From positions 4,669,501 to 4,733,500 of the forward strand of contig NZ_CP152049.1 of assembly GCF_038630985.1 (NCBI RefSeq): a stretch of DNA of 64,000 nt. The letters run 5' to 3'. The notes under the pieces were generated by a model. That model saw only the letters and a list, made by a program, of their open reading frames with translations, had not been told where the DNA came from and made no database searches. Position numbers and translations under genes: made by a program. This DNA is from Paenibacillus sp. FSL H8-0548. GTDB lineage: Bacteria; Bacillota; Bacilli; Paenibacillales; Paenibacillaceae. Shown here one piece after another: positions 16,002 to 24,216 of this stretch (positions are counted from its first letter, which is position 1; each line of letters starts with the position of its first letter).

Positions 16002-16994
16002 TTAGTTAGCTAAAAATGCAGAAAGATCATCAAGCATCTTATTGACAGCCTGTATGCCGTGTCCGCTCAGCCATACTTCCCAACTTGCCGTATATACTCG
16101 ATTTTGCTTAACGCCCTCTAACGTATTCCAAAGCGGATTGCCCTTGATCTTATCATTAAAATATTGCTGCTCACTTTCACGACCGAACAAAATAATAACA
16201 TCACCGTCCAACTCGGCGATTTGCTCATCCGTCACATTATAATTAAAATCATCATCCAGATCCTGTGCTGCTGGACGCTTAACTCCGATACGCTCTGCAA
16301 CACCGCCTGTGAACGACGGCTTTAAATAAATGGACACTCGATCCTTTCTTGGACGAAGCAGCGATACTTCAGTTGATTGGATACGGTCCCCCAGCTCCTC
16401 GTTCAAATCCGCGATCCGAAGATCAAGCTGCTCGATCAGCTTCTTGCCTTCTTCCTCTTTTCCGACAACCTTTGCATGGAAGCTCAAATTATTTTCCCAA
16501 TCCGCACCGCCAACCTCTGTGAATACGGTAGGTGCTATTTGCTCAAGCTGTTTATACACGGCTTCCTGTGTATCCTTAATTCCAATAATTAAATCTGGCT
16601 TCAACGAAGCAATGGTTTCCAAGCTTGGCTGCTCTACTGTACCAATATTAACGATACCATCTGTATTCGTTAAATACTTTGCAAAACCGTCCTCTACTGC
16701 AATAATTGAGGGAGCGCCTACTGGCTTAACGCCTAAAGCTAACAGATTATCAAGAGCACCATTATCAAGTACTACAACCTTAAGAGGATGAACAGGAATC
16801 TCCGTTTCCCCGCTTGCATGTTTAATCGTCTGCCATTGTGTTTCCTCAGTTACCGCATTTGTTGCTGCAGGCGCCTCAGAAGCCAAATTAGAAGTCTTTG
16901 GCTCCGCCCCGTTTGAACCGCATCCCGCGATTACACCAATCAGCAATACGATGAGCATCAGCATTGCTGTTTTTTGTGAAATTAACCTTAACAT
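16002..16994 (-). CDS. Iron-siderophore ABC transporter substrate-binding lipoprotein
   Basis: 330 residues. The signal peptide ends in VIAGC with C25 as the lipidation site. A Ser/Thr/Ala-rich linker and a class III binding domain follow (SLKPDLIIGIKDTQEA, RVYTASWEVWLSGHG). It is the receptor for the two FecCD permeases downstream. GGGGG lies seven bases before the ATG. A symmetric Fur-box-like site lies 48 bases upstream of the start. It is divergent from a second Btr-type regulator, the usual arrangement for siderophore-responsive activation. Confidence 0.9.
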   Translation of the reverse strand: MLRLISQKTAMLMLIVLLIGVIAGCGSNGAEPKTSNLASEAPAATNAVTEETQWQTIKHASGETEIPVHPLKVVVLDNGALDNLLALGVKPVGAPSIIAVEDGFAKYLTNTDGIVNIGTVEQPSLETIASLKPDLIIGIKDTQEAVYKQLEQIAPTVFTEVGGADWENNLSFHAKVVGKEEEGKKLIEQLDLRIADLNEELGDRIQSTEVSLLRPRKDRVSIYLKPSFTGGVAERIGVKRPAAQDLDDDFNYNVTDEQIAELDGDVIILFGRESEQQYFNDKIKGNPLWNTLEGVKQNRVYTASWEVWLSGHGIQAVNKMLDDLSAFLAN

Positions 16995-17041
16995 ACAAAA
17001 ACCCCCTGCGTTTATTTATCGGCAATAAGCCTCCGACTTCT

Positions 17042-17056
17042 TGAGAACTATTCTCA
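17042..17056. promoter_or_regulatory. Fur-box-like palindrome upstream of the siderophore importer operon
   Basis: TGAGAACTATTCTCA is a symmetric 7-1-7 palindrome with three differences from the Fur consensus. It is placed to repress the minus-strand operon. Confidence 0.65.
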
Positions 17057-17181
17057 CTAAAATAATAGTTTGTTTCCTAACCTTTGTACATCTATGATTT
17101 TACCCTCTTTCATATATTATTTTATCTCTGTATTGCCCAGCCTTGTCTTGCGATGCTGTTATTTCCCTTTTCATTTGACAG

Positions 17182-17196
17182 TGAGAATCATTTTCA
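17182..17196. promoter_or_regulatory. Fur-box-like site upstream of the second Btr-type regulator
   Basis: TGAGAATCATTTTCA matches the Fur consensus with two mismatches and lies 41 bases before the plus-strand ATG. Confidence 0.7.
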
Positions 17197-17237
17197 TTTA
17201 GTATAAACATACAAACTGATTGACTGGAGCACCTACA

Positions 17238-18815
17238 ATGAAAAGGACGATGTTATTTCTTTCTTCCATTCGCTCATATCGAAGGACAAACCAATATTCC
17301 AGCCTGAATAGACGTATTCCAGCCTATTTTATGGGATTCATCACCAAGGGCAGAGGGCGCCTTATTATCAACGACACCATTTATTCGATAGAGGCACTGC
17401 AATTTTTCATTCTGACACCCGGCATGACCGTAAGCTTCTTATCCGAAAGCGAGGAGGTCGACTATTATCTGTTGCTGCTTGATGTGGTCACGGTAAATAA
17501 ACAGCAGCAATGGCAGCTTTCAGCGCAGGCTGACCTGCCTCCCCTCCTTCTGCAGTACGGTATTTCGCTTCACAAGGAAAAAAACATAATAGAGCAGCTT
17601 GAGCGACTTCATCGCGCAGCGCTTGAAAGAATCCATGACGCTGATGATCTATTCATTCAAGCCATGTTTCAGCAAGTATATGGCACGCTCGTTCAGGAGC
17701 TCAGCATAGTTGAACATACGCAATCTTCGGATGAAAGCTTGCAAGAAAGCATTCAGTATATCCATGCTCATATCCAGCAAAAAATAAATTTGCAAACCTT
17801 GTCTTCCATCGCCAAGCTCACTCCCACATCCTACTCACGTAAATTCAAACAAATTATTGGCGAAACACCTCTGGAATACGTTAATCGCATACGGATGGAC
17901 GAAGCAAAAAAACGACTGACTGGCGGAAGGGCTAATGTTAAAGAGATAGCTGCAAAAGTAGGCTTCAACAATGAGTTTTATTTCAGCAAAGTATTTAAGG
18001 AAACAGTAGGCATCGCGCCCGCACTATATATTAAACGACATCAGTTATCCATTGCGACCGTCGCTTGCAATAGCTACAGCGACAGCCTTCGCTCACTGGA
18101 CGTAGAACCCGTTGTCAGTGTAAATTGCTTTCGCTACCCAGGAATGAATGAACAGGAGCATCAGCGCAATTTAGCGATTCATTTTCATACCTTAGCCTTA
18201 AAGAAACCCCACTTAATTATTATTGATCGTTATCATCTAGACATGTATGACCGGCTGAAGCATATTGCTCCTACCATCTGCCTCGATTATGATTTGGATT
18301 GGAAAGTAACCTATAGGAAACTCGCAGAAATACTCGGCCGTGAAAATAAAGCCGAACATGTAATAAACCAACTCGAAGCCTCCGTACATCAGTCGAGAAG
18401 AAAAATCCGCAGCACGCTGGGCGACGGCAGTCTGTCACTAATACGGATCACGCCTGATGCTATTCGAATTGTAGGCAGTCCTGAGCACCCGCTGAATGAT
18501 TTATTGTTCACGGAGCTGGATGTTTCCGCAGGAAGTATGACACCTGCCATTACAAGCAAGATTGAGCTTTCTCCGGATCAGCTGTCATCCTTCTCCATGC
18601 AGTCGGATTTTTTGTTTATTCAGAATCGATTTTTCGGAGCGAATGGTGCTGACATCATGACACGAGTTCATTCCAGCCCTTTCTGGATGCAGCATGAGGC
18701 TGTACGCCATAATCGAATTCGCTTCATTCCCAATTGGTATGCCATGAGCTGGACACCCTTGGGCCGACAACAAATTATAGAAACGTTAAGCGGTATCGAA
18801 GGCTGTCAGTCATAA
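17238..18815 (+). CDS. AraC regulator fused to a siderophore-binding domain (Btr type), second copy
   Basis: 525 residues: N-terminal sensor region (1-160), AraC DNA-binding domain (about 168-268; VKEIAAKVGFNNEFYFSKVF) and C-terminal binding-protein-like domain (about 270-525) without a signal peptide. It is predicted to be a cytosolic activator of the divergent siderophore operon when it binds the imported ferric siderophore, by analogy with B. subtilis Btr. The binding domain is considerably diverged from that of the other fusion protein in this window, so the two probably sense different siderophores. The ATG at 17238 has GGAG eight bases upstream. An in-frame TTG at 17220 is less likely. 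Confidence 0.88.
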   Translation: MKRTMLFLSSIRSYRRTNQYSSLNRRIPAYFMGFITKGRGRLIINDTIYSIEALQFFILTPGMTVSFLSESEEVDYYLLLLDVVTVNKQQQWQLSAQADLPPLLLQYGISLHKEKNIIEQLERLHRAALERIHDADDLFIQAMFQQVYGTLVQELSIVEHTQSSDESLQESIQYIHAHIQQKINLQTLSSIAKLTPTSYSRKFKQIIGETPLEYVNRIRMDEAKKRLTGGRANVKEIAAKVGFNNEFYFSKVFKETVGIAPALYIKRHQLSIATVACNSYSDSLRSLDVEPVVSVNCFRYPGMNEQEHQRNLAIHFHTLALKKPHLIIIDRYHLDMYDRLKHIAPTICLDYDLDWKVTYRKLAEILGRENKAEHVINQLEASVHQSRRKIRSTLGDGSLSLIRITPDAIRIVGSPEHPLNDLLFTELDVSAGSMTPAITSKIELSPDQLSSFSMQSDFLFIQNRFFGANGADIMTRVHSSPFWMQHEAVRHNRIRFIPNWYAMSWTPLGRQQIIETLSGIEGCQS

Positions 18816-18845
18816 AAAAAAAGCCGCTCTCGCCGAGAGCGGCTT
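18814..18845 (-). terminator. Terminator between convergent transcripts
   Basis: Perfect stem AAGCCGCTCTC (18821-18831) with GAGAGCGGCTT (18835-18845). On the minus strand it is followed by a run of nine T residues. It serves the minus-strand small gene group. Confidence 0.9.
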
Positions 18846-18864
18846 AACTAGGCTTGACTTAGCA

Positions 18865-19044
18865 TTAAACTGATGATGTGATGGACCCGCGTTTGCTGTT
18901 CTTTGCATAATTAATGATGGATTCGTACTGTGTCTTGGCTATACGACGATCAGACATTGGAAGACGAGGGTTTTTGACAATCTCAGCTAACATCTTAAGC
19001 TCCTGCATTTCTTCAGTAGTCACTTTGACCGTTTTTTTCCCCAC
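18865..19044 (-). CDS. Small conserved-looking protein of unknown function
   Basis: 59 residues, highly basic and helical-looking, beginning GKKTVKVTTEEMQELKMLAE and ending in a Lys/Arg/Ser-rich tail. AAGGAGG lies nine bases before a GTG at 19044, which is a convincing initiation site. The frame is also open for seven codons upstream. A strong terminator follows directly. No domain is recognised, and cysteine residues are absent. It may be cotranscribed with the membrane protein gene upstream, 104 bases away. Confidence 0.6.
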   Translation of the reverse strand: MGKKTVKVTTEEMQELKMLAEIVKNPRLPMSDRRIAKTQYESIINYAKNSKRGSITSSV

Positions 19045-19148
19045 AAGCTCGATCCTCCTTAGCATTCATTTCGGATAAATAGCTGCTATCGTAAGTCTCC
19101 GTTTATGTTCTACGGTCATTATACGCAAAACTAAAGCAAACTTGCATG

Positions 19149-19628
19149 TTATTTTGAAGGCGTTCGCGGATTTGGATCATCCATTTCCTCAGGAAACAAA
19201 TCTGCGAACTCTTTATTTTGTTTGCTCTTCAAATAGGATAAGCCCGCATAACCTGCAAGCAAGGAGCTGCTTACTACTGCAAAATTGTCCGTTGTATTCG
19301 CCATGGAGAGTGCTGTCTTCGCGAGTATCCCCGTCCCAATCGCAATCAATAAATCACCTAAAAAACCAAGATCAAAAAAGATCTTCTTTTTTGCATTGCG
19401 ATGATCCCTAAATCCAATTACAAAAATCACAAAATAATACAAGCGCTGCATCCACTTCATCAACCAGTTCGAGGAAAGCGTTAAATCCTCTTCATCATAT
19501 TCTATAACGAGCTTCGGCAGCTCGATAATCCCATTTTTCACAAAATGTCCGATTAATCCGCCCACCAGGCTCATCGAAATCGATAAGCCAAATACTTCAA
19601 TAAATGCTTGAAAGCTAGCAATGACCAT
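19149..19628 (-). CDS. Small membrane protein, DUF4257-like
   Basis: 159 residues. An N-terminal hydrophobic segment with GGLIGHFVKNGIIELPK is followed by a cytosolic-looking linker, a basic stretch (FRDHRNAKKK), then LGFLGDLLIAIGTGILAKT and a second membrane segment ending in GYAGLSYLKSK. The pattern resembles Bacillus DUF4257 proteins, which have no known function. That likeness is from memory and uncertain. The ATG at 19628 is chosen over an upstream GTG because GGGTGG precedes it. It lies downstream of an alarmone synthetase gene on the same strand, about 90 bases away, with no terminator seen between them. Confidence 0.6.
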   Translation of the reverse strand: MVIASFQAFIEVFGLSISMSLVGGLIGHFVKNGIIELPKLVIEYDEEDLTLSSNWLMKWMQRLYYFVIFVIGFRDHRNAKKKIFFDLGFLGDLLIAIGTGILAKTALSMANTTDNFAVVSSSLLAGYAGLSYLKSKQNKEFADLFPEEMDDPNPRTPSK

Positions 19629-19720
19629 CGCCGCAGGACCACCCTTCACGAGCGCATTTTGCTCAGTAGCAATGATTGCACTACTTTCACTTTATGACGC
19701 TAAATGAAGGTTCACGACTA

Positions 19721-20467
19721 CTATTTCATCTGATCATCATCGAACAAATCCATAAGCATCGTTGGAATGGAAACGCGCTGATTGTTCATAACGAGCTGGA
19801 TCATTTCATCTGCAATATCATATTCATTTTCTACTTTGATCGCAGCAATTTCATTATGAAGACGTTCCATCTTCTGATCCAGCGCAGACGCGGAGTCCGC
19901 CGCCTCCTTCAGCTCAGCAATCAACTGAGGAGGTATCGTCTTCTGATATTTATAAAATATTTTGTGTTCAAGGCTGGCCCAAAAGTCCATCGCAATCGTT
20001 CGAATTTGAATTTCCACGCATACATTTTCACGGCGATCCGATATAAATACGGGCACCTCAATGAGCAAATGAAGACTTTGATAGCCATTAGGCTTGGGAT
20101 GCTTGATGTAATCCTTGATCTCAATTACGTTCAAGTCACTCTGATTGCAAAGCATTTCTTTAATGCGATAAATATCCGATATAAAGGCGCAGGTTATTCT
20201 AATCCCCGCTATATCCTTAATATTGTTGCGAATGCTGGAAATGCTAAGCTCAATTTGTTTCCGATGCAGCTTCTCTAGGATGCTCTTAGGAGACTTCAAA
20301 CGTGAGCTTGTATGCTCGATCGGATTGTAATCATGCAATAAATGAAATTCCTCTTTCAAAATGTCAATCTTTGTCTCTAATTCTTGAATCGCAAATTTGT
20401 ACATCATTAAAAATCGTGTAATTTGCTGCTTCATTTCCTTCATTTTCTGCATTTGATCCATAGCCAT
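19721..20467 (-). CDS. relP: Small alarmone synthetase, (p)ppGpp synthetase of the RelP/YwaC type
   Basis: 248 residues with a RelA/SpoT synthetase domain and no hydrolase domain. It should transfer pyrophosphate from ATP to GDP or GTP. The diagnostic motifs are HNPIEHT-like DYNPIEHTSSRLKSPKSI, DIAGIRITCAFISDIY, PKPNGYQSLHLLIE and EIQIRTIAMDFWASLEHKI, which closely follow B. subtilis YwaC (SasA). About 35 extra C-terminal residues, acidic and hydrophobic, extend beyond the roughly 210-residue family length. ATG at 20467 with AAGGGG 11 bases upstream. It starts 34 bases after a MarR gene on the same strand, so transcription is probably under MarR control. Confidence 0.9.
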   Translation of the reverse strand: MAMDQMQKMKEMKQQITRFLMMYKFAIQELETKIDILKEEFHLLHDYNPIEHTSSRLKSPKSILEKLHRKQIELSISSIRNNIKDIAGIRITCAFISDIYRIKEMLCNQSDLNVIEIKDYIKHPKPNGYQSLHLLIEVPVFISDRRENVCVEIQIRTIAMDFWASLEHKIFYKYQKTIPPQLIAELKEAADSASALDQKMERLHNEIAAIKVENEYDIADEMIQLVMNNQRVSIPTMLMDLFDDDQMK

Positions 20468-20501
20468 TAGTTCTTGTTCCCCTTCCAAATGCTGCTGCTA
20501 A

Positions 20502-20918
20502 CTAATCATTTAGCAAAGTAAATATTCTTCTCAATTGCATTAGATCCTCTGTAGAGATCCGCTCGTTCATATACCGAATAATCGCCGCGTCATTTTTGAT
20601 GAAAGCATCAATATATTTTTTGCCTTCATCTGTAATGGCAAGATAAACGACGCGCCTATCAGCTTCACCTCTAATTCTACTTATTAAACCTCTATCAATC
20701 AACTTGTCCGCCATAAGCGTTACACCGCCAGCTGTAATGAAGAGCAATTCAGCCAGCTCTGTAGACATCATCGGACTTTGATTATTCAAGTATAATATCA
20801 TTCTCGTTTGATTCATAGAAAAGCTGCAGTCAGTGCCTTTATGCCATTCTATTTTCATTTTTTTGTAAACACTCTTGAGAAGAGGAAATAATTCCTGCCA
20901 TTCGTCATATTCTTTCAT
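20502..20918 (-). CDS. MarR family transcriptional regulator
   Basis: 138 residues with a winged helix-turn-helix centred on MSTELAELLFITAGGVTLMADKLIDRG and the wing RIRGEADRRVVYLAITDEGK, the hallmark of MarR. It binds DNA as a dimer and usually responds to a small ligand or oxidation. AGGTG lies just upstream of the ATG at 20918. An ATG four codons earlier is possible. The gene heads a minus-strand group that includes the alarmone synthetase and is divergent from a second MarR gene, 105 bases apart. Confidence 0.88.
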   Translation of the reverse strand: MKEYDEWQELFPLLKSVYKKMKIEWHKGTDCSFSMNQTRMILYLNNQSPMMSTELAELLFITAGGVTLMADKLIDRGLISRIRGEADRRVVYLAITDEGKKYIDAFIKNDAAIIRYMNERISTEDLMQLRRIFTLLND

Positions 20919-20943
20919 GCCGCACCTCATTTCTCTTTCTTTA

Positions 20944-20973
20944 TTGACTTCTTTGCGTAGAAATTACTATAAT
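20944..20973 (+). promoter_or_regulatory. Sigma-A-type promoter of the second MarR gene
   Basis: TTGACT (20944-20949), an 18-base spacer and TATAAT (20968-20973). The MarR operator candidate begins two bases after the -10 element. Confidence 0.75.
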
Positions 20974-20974
20974 T

Positions 20975-20993
20975 ACGTTGGTAACCTAATTAA
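20975..20993. promoter_or_regulatory. Candidate MarR operator, autoregulatory copy
   Basis: ACGTTGGTAACCTAATTAA is almost identical to the inverse complement of 23247-23265 in front of the drug exporter gene (AGGTTGGTAACCTAACTAA). The core AGGTT-N3-AACCT is palindromic in the latter. Confidence 0.75.
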
Positions 20994-21023
20994 TTATAAA
21001 ATAAATTCACCGAGGTGAATCAA

Positions 21024-21488
21024 ATGAGCGTAGATAAGTATGAAAATGTTGCCGCTCTTGCAGCAGTGTTCCAGCAGTTTGCCAAAGCAGACTGGCGCAA
21101 AAAGTCGATGTGGGACGGGCTAAAGCCCAGTGAAGTTAGAATGCTCGTATGTGTTCAGCAAAACATTGACAAAGGAATTACCGGTACAAACGTATCCGAT
21201 ATTAGCAAAATGCTGCAGGTCACTTCACCTACTGTGACTCAAATGCTCAATAGTTTAATTGCTTCCGGGTATATGATTCGAACTACCGACCAGAACGACC
21301 GCAGAATAACAGAAGTGTCTTTAACCGAAAAAGGCGATCTCATCGCCCAAAAAGCTCTTGAGAGACATCGTACGATCTTCAAGGGATTAATCGACCACTT
21401 GGGCAAGGAGCAAAGTGATCAGCTGATAGAACTGTTAAACGAGGTTTTCATCTATCTCGATGCCGCTCAAAAAAATGACTATCAATGA
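21024..21488 (+). CDS. MarR family transcriptional regulator, probable repressor of the MFS exporter
   Basis: 154 residues with winged helix-turn-helix (ISKMLQVTSPTVTQMLNSLIASGYM) and wing (RTTDQNDRRITEVSLTEKG). The ATG at 21024 is preferred over a GTG nine bases earlier that belongs to the GAGGTG ribosome site. The promoter has an operator-like sequence beside its -10 box. The same sequence occurs upstream of the convergently oriented EmrB-type exporter gene, so this regulator probably controls both genes and is released by a toxic ligand. A hairpin terminator follows the stop. Confidence 0.88.
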   Translation: MSVDKYENVAALAAVFQQFAKADWRKKSMWDGLKPSEVRMLVCVQQNIDKGITGTNVSDISKMLQVTSPTVTQMLNSLIASGYMIRTTDQNDRRITEVSLTEKGDLIAQKALERHRTIFKGLIDHLGKEQSDQLIELLNEVFIYLDAAQKNDYQ

Positions 21489-21490
21489 AG

Positions 21491-21540
21491 AAAGGGGATT
21501 CCACTGAGCGCAGCAACTGCAGCAGGCGGAATCCCTTTTC
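21491..21540. terminator. Terminator between the MarR and MFS genes
   Basis: AAAGGGGATTCC and GGAATCCCTTTT pair, enclosing an inner GC-rich CTGCAG-containing loop. The T-run is short. It may serve both convergent genes. Confidence 0.65.
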
Positions 21541-21559
21541 TATGAGCCGTTCTTATTTA

Positions 21560-23182
21560 CTAACTAAGAGCTGGCTCTTTTTTTAATAGGTCTGCCGGCT
21601 CTTCGCCTTGCTTAGCTTTCATATCATTCGATGTACGAAGCGGAATTTCTTTCAAGAATAGTACGAGAACAGAAGCAATGACTAGGAGCGCCATCCCGAA
21701 CAGGAATACTACCGTTAAAGAATCGCTCAATACAGAGCGCACGAGCTCAATAATGTGCGTAAACAACGGCTGAACATCTGCCGGCAGCGTCTCATGCAGC
21801 TGCTCCAGCTTCGGTTGGTCAAGCAGCATTTGTGGATTTAGAAAGCTGGACAATTGCGTTGCTGTTTCTGGATCAACTGTCGATAAATCTGGACCCTTGC
21901 CTGATTGCACGGCGTCCTTCAGCTTGCTTGATAAGGTAGAGTTCATTACTGTACCCATAACTGCGATACCAATCGTACCGCCAAGATTACGGAACAATGT
22001 AGCTGTTGCCGTTGCAACCCCAAGCTCTGTAGGAGCAACTGCATTTTGTACAGTTAATGTAAAAACTGGCATTGAAATACCAAGTCCGATACCAAAAACG
22101 ATCATTGCCGCAACAGCGACACCAACATTGGTCATAAAGGCCATCATGAGCATGCCAATGACCATAAATGGCATACCTATAAGCGCATACCGTTTGTATT
22201 TGCCTGATTTCGAAATCCAGCGTCCAGATAATGCACTTAAGAAGATCATTGCAATCGACATCGGCATATTAACAAATCCAGAAGCGGTTGGTGAGATACC
22301 TAATACACCCTGTACGAAAAACGGCAGATACATCATTGCCCCCATCATACCTGCATTCATTAGGAAGCCGATTGAATTTGAAACCGTAACGATGCTGTTC
22401 TTAAACATCGACAAAGGCAGAACTGGACTTTTTGCGGTACGTTCAACAAGAATGAATACGACAAGCAGCACGACCGCTGCTCCGAACAAACCGATGGTTT
22501 GCCCAGAGTCCCAAGCATATTTTGTACCTGCCCACGAGAAGCCCAGCAATAATGCGATAAGTCCCAGCGAAAGAAGCAAGGAGCCTGCATAATCAATCGA
22601 TTCTGTCGTTTTACGAGCGGTTTTCGGAAACATCATTGAGATCATAATGAATGCTACAACACCTAAAGGAAGGAAAATCCAGAAAATCCACTTCCAAGCA
22701 ATATGATCGACCATGAATCCGCCTAATGTTGGTCCAATTACGCTTGAGAAACCGAATATTGCCATCATAATACCCGTCCATTTAGCCCTTTCCCTCGGAG
22801 CGAACAAATCGCCTACAGCTGTAACGGTAGCGGACATTAGAATACCGCCCCCAATACCTTGAATGCCTCGGTAAGTAATAAGCTGAAAAATAGAGGTCGA
22901 TGTCCCGCAAAGAAAGGCACCGATACTAAATATTATAATTCCAAATAGCAAAAACGGCTTACGTCCATATATATCCGACAGCTTTCCTACGAGAACAGTA
23001 GCAATCGTGGAGGTAAGCATATAAATGGTAATGACCCAAGTATAATATTCGATACCTCCGAGCATAGCAATAATGCGCGGCATTGCCGTGCTTACGATTG
23101 TCTGATTGATAGCTGCGAAGAACATAGCTGCCATCAGAGCAACCATAATAGTAACTTTCTTCTTTTGTGTTAAATTCTCCAT
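21560..23182 (-). CDS. MFS multidrug efflux transporter, DHA2 (EmrB/QacA) family
   Basis: 540 residues with about 14 membrane helices, matching the DHA2 family of proton-driven drug exporters. Family motifs visible: motif A GKLSDIYGRKP between helices 2 and 3, motif C GFSSVIGPTLGGF in helix 5, and the N-terminal AAINQTIVSTAMPRI. A large extracytoplasmic loop precedes the last helices (about 430-490). The ATG at 23182 has GGGAG ten bases upstream. A further in-frame ATG lies seven codons earlier. A copy of the MarR operator lies about 65 bases upstream, so derepression by a drug-like ligand is expected. Confidence 0.93.
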   Translation of the reverse strand: MENLTQKKKVTIMVALMAAMFFAAINQTIVSTAMPRIIAMLGGIEYYTWVITIYMLTSTIATVLVGKLSDIYGRKPFLLFGIIIFSIGAFLCGTSTSIFQLITYRGIQGIGGGILMSATVTAVGDLFAPRERAKWTGIMMAIFGFSSVIGPTLGGFMVDHIAWKWIFWIFLPLGVVAFIMISMMFPKTARKTTESIDYAGSLLLSLGLIALLLGFSWAGTKYAWDSGQTIGLFGAAVVLLVVFILVERTAKSPVLPLSMFKNSIVTVSNSIGFLMNAGMMGAMMYLPFFVQGVLGISPTASGFVNMPMSIAMIFLSALSGRWISKSGKYKRYALIGMPFMVIGMLMMAFMTNVGVAVAAMIVFGIGLGISMPVFTLTVQNAVAPTELGVATATATLFRNLGGTIGIAVMGTVMNSTLSSKLKDAVQSGKGPDLSTVDPETATQLSSFLNPQMLLDQPKLEQLHETLPADVQPLFTHIIELVRSVLSDSLTVVFLFGMALLVIASVLVLFLKEIPLRTSNDMKAKQGEEPADLLKKEPALS

Positions 23183-23246
23183 AAGCTCTGCACTCCCAAA
23201 CATTTTAAATTATTATTACCAATTGGCGACTGAACTATCATTTATT

Positions 23247-23265
23247 TTAGTTAGGTTACCAACCT
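23247..23265. promoter_or_regulatory. Candidate MarR operator upstream of the MFS exporter
   Basis: TTAGTTAGGTTACCAACCT contains the palindrome AGGTT-ACC-AACCT. The minus-strand reading matches the operator at 20975-20993 at 17 of 19 positions. Confidence 0.75.
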
Positions 23266-23317
23266 ATTTTATGATATTACAATAACTTTAGTACTAAAGC
23301 AACTATAACTTTGTAAA

Positions 23318-23362
23318 AAAAAAAGAAGCATTCCGAGCTTTATGAGCTCAAGAATGCTTCTT
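23318..23362 (-). terminator. Terminator after the SDR gene
   Basis: AAGAAGCATTC (23323-23333) pairs with GAATGCTTCTT (23352-23362), with an inner GAGCT/AGCTC stem. Ten T residues follow on the minus strand. Confidence 0.9.
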
Positions 23363-23373
23363 ACGATGACAAA

Positions 23374-24030
23374 TTAGACTTGCGAATATAAAAACTCTGT
23401 CTCATTTCCGTTCGTATGCAGTAACCAGTATTGCTCTGCAATCGCATCTGGATCATAATAGCTGTCTTTCGCTACATAGCCAGCGATCGTGACCGTACCG
23501 ACATAAATACCATGCGGCCTAAGCTCCTCCGCTAATGTAAATGCAAGCGAGCGAATGCCTGCTTTTCCGATGGATAAGGACGATACGGCTGCTGAAGGAG
23601 CAAGTGCCAGTCCACCACCCGTAAATAACAGCGTACCCTGCTTACGTGTAAGCATATCCGGTATAACTTGCTTCGCACTCGTTAACGCGCCGACAACATT
23701 AACTTTAAACTCATCCAGCAGCTGCGACTCCGTCAAATCCGTTGGCTTAACCATTGAAATGACCGCTGCATTATAAACGAGAACATCGGGCGCTCCATAC
23801 TTCTGCTTAATCGTTTCAAAAGCTGCAATTAATGAAGCTGGGTCTGCGGCATCGGCTGTTATAGGATAAGCCTCAATACCAAGTTCCGTAAGCTCCTTCG
23901 TGTATATCTCCAGGGCTTCAGCTCGTCTTGCTGCCAATACGATGCGAAAGCCTTCCTTCCCAAACCGCCTTGCAACACCCGCGCTTACCCCCGGCCCTGC
24001 ACCTATAATAACTAATAATGGTGTGCTCAT
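23374..24030 (-). CDS. Short-chain dehydrogenase/reductase-like protein lacking the catalytic Tyr
   Basis: 218 residues with a Rossmann fold: glycine-rich GAGPGVSAGVARRF at residues 10-23, the NNAG-equivalent VYNAAV, and an SDR-like helix containing K (SSLSIGKAGIRSLAF). In classical SDRs the motif is YxxxK. Here the position of Tyr is Leu (LSIGK), so conventional hydride-transfer chemistry may be lost or altered. AAGGAG precedes the ATG. It is monocistronic by appearance, between two terminators. It could be a sensor-type or non-canonical SDR. The substrate is unknown. Confidence 0.85.
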   Translation of the reverse strand: MSTPLLVIIGAGPGVSAGVARRFGKEGFRIVLAARRAEALEIYTKELTELGIEAYPITADAADPASLIAAFETIKQKYGAPDVLVYNAAVISMVKPTDLTESQLLDEFKVNVVGALTSAKQVIPDMLTRKQGTLLFTGGGLALAPSAAVSSLSIGKAGIRSLAFTLAEELRPHGIYVGTVTIAGYVAKDSYYDPDAIAEQYWLLHTNGNETEFLYSQV

Positions 24031-24148
24031 TTCATTCTCTCCTTATACTCAAGTAATGGTAATTCGCAAGTAAACACGCATCTAAGTAACTACAAATTCT
24101 AGCACGGGCCAGATATTTTCACTAATCAATTTATTCTATAAGTAACGA

Positions 24149-24196
24149 AAAAAAAGCGTCGTCTCTGCGGCTGGATAACCAACAGGACAACGCTTT
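24149..24196 (-). terminator. Terminator of the PucR-linked operon
   Basis: AAAGCGTCGTC (24153-24163) pairs with GGACAACGCTTT (24185-24196) with a mismatch. Eight T residues follow on the minus strand. It lies 20 bases after the cupin gene stop. Confidence 0.85.
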
Positions 24197-24216
24197 GTTA
24201 CCTACGCATCAATCGA

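Noticed and set aside
19676..20278. Plus-strand 200-residue frame
   Set aside because: It is antisense to the clearly identified alarmone synthetase gene and lacks a ribosome site.
21897..22592. Plus-strand 231-residue frame
   Set aside because: It is antisense to the MFS exporter. Its Ile/Pro/Ala-rich content is a codon shadow of membrane helices.
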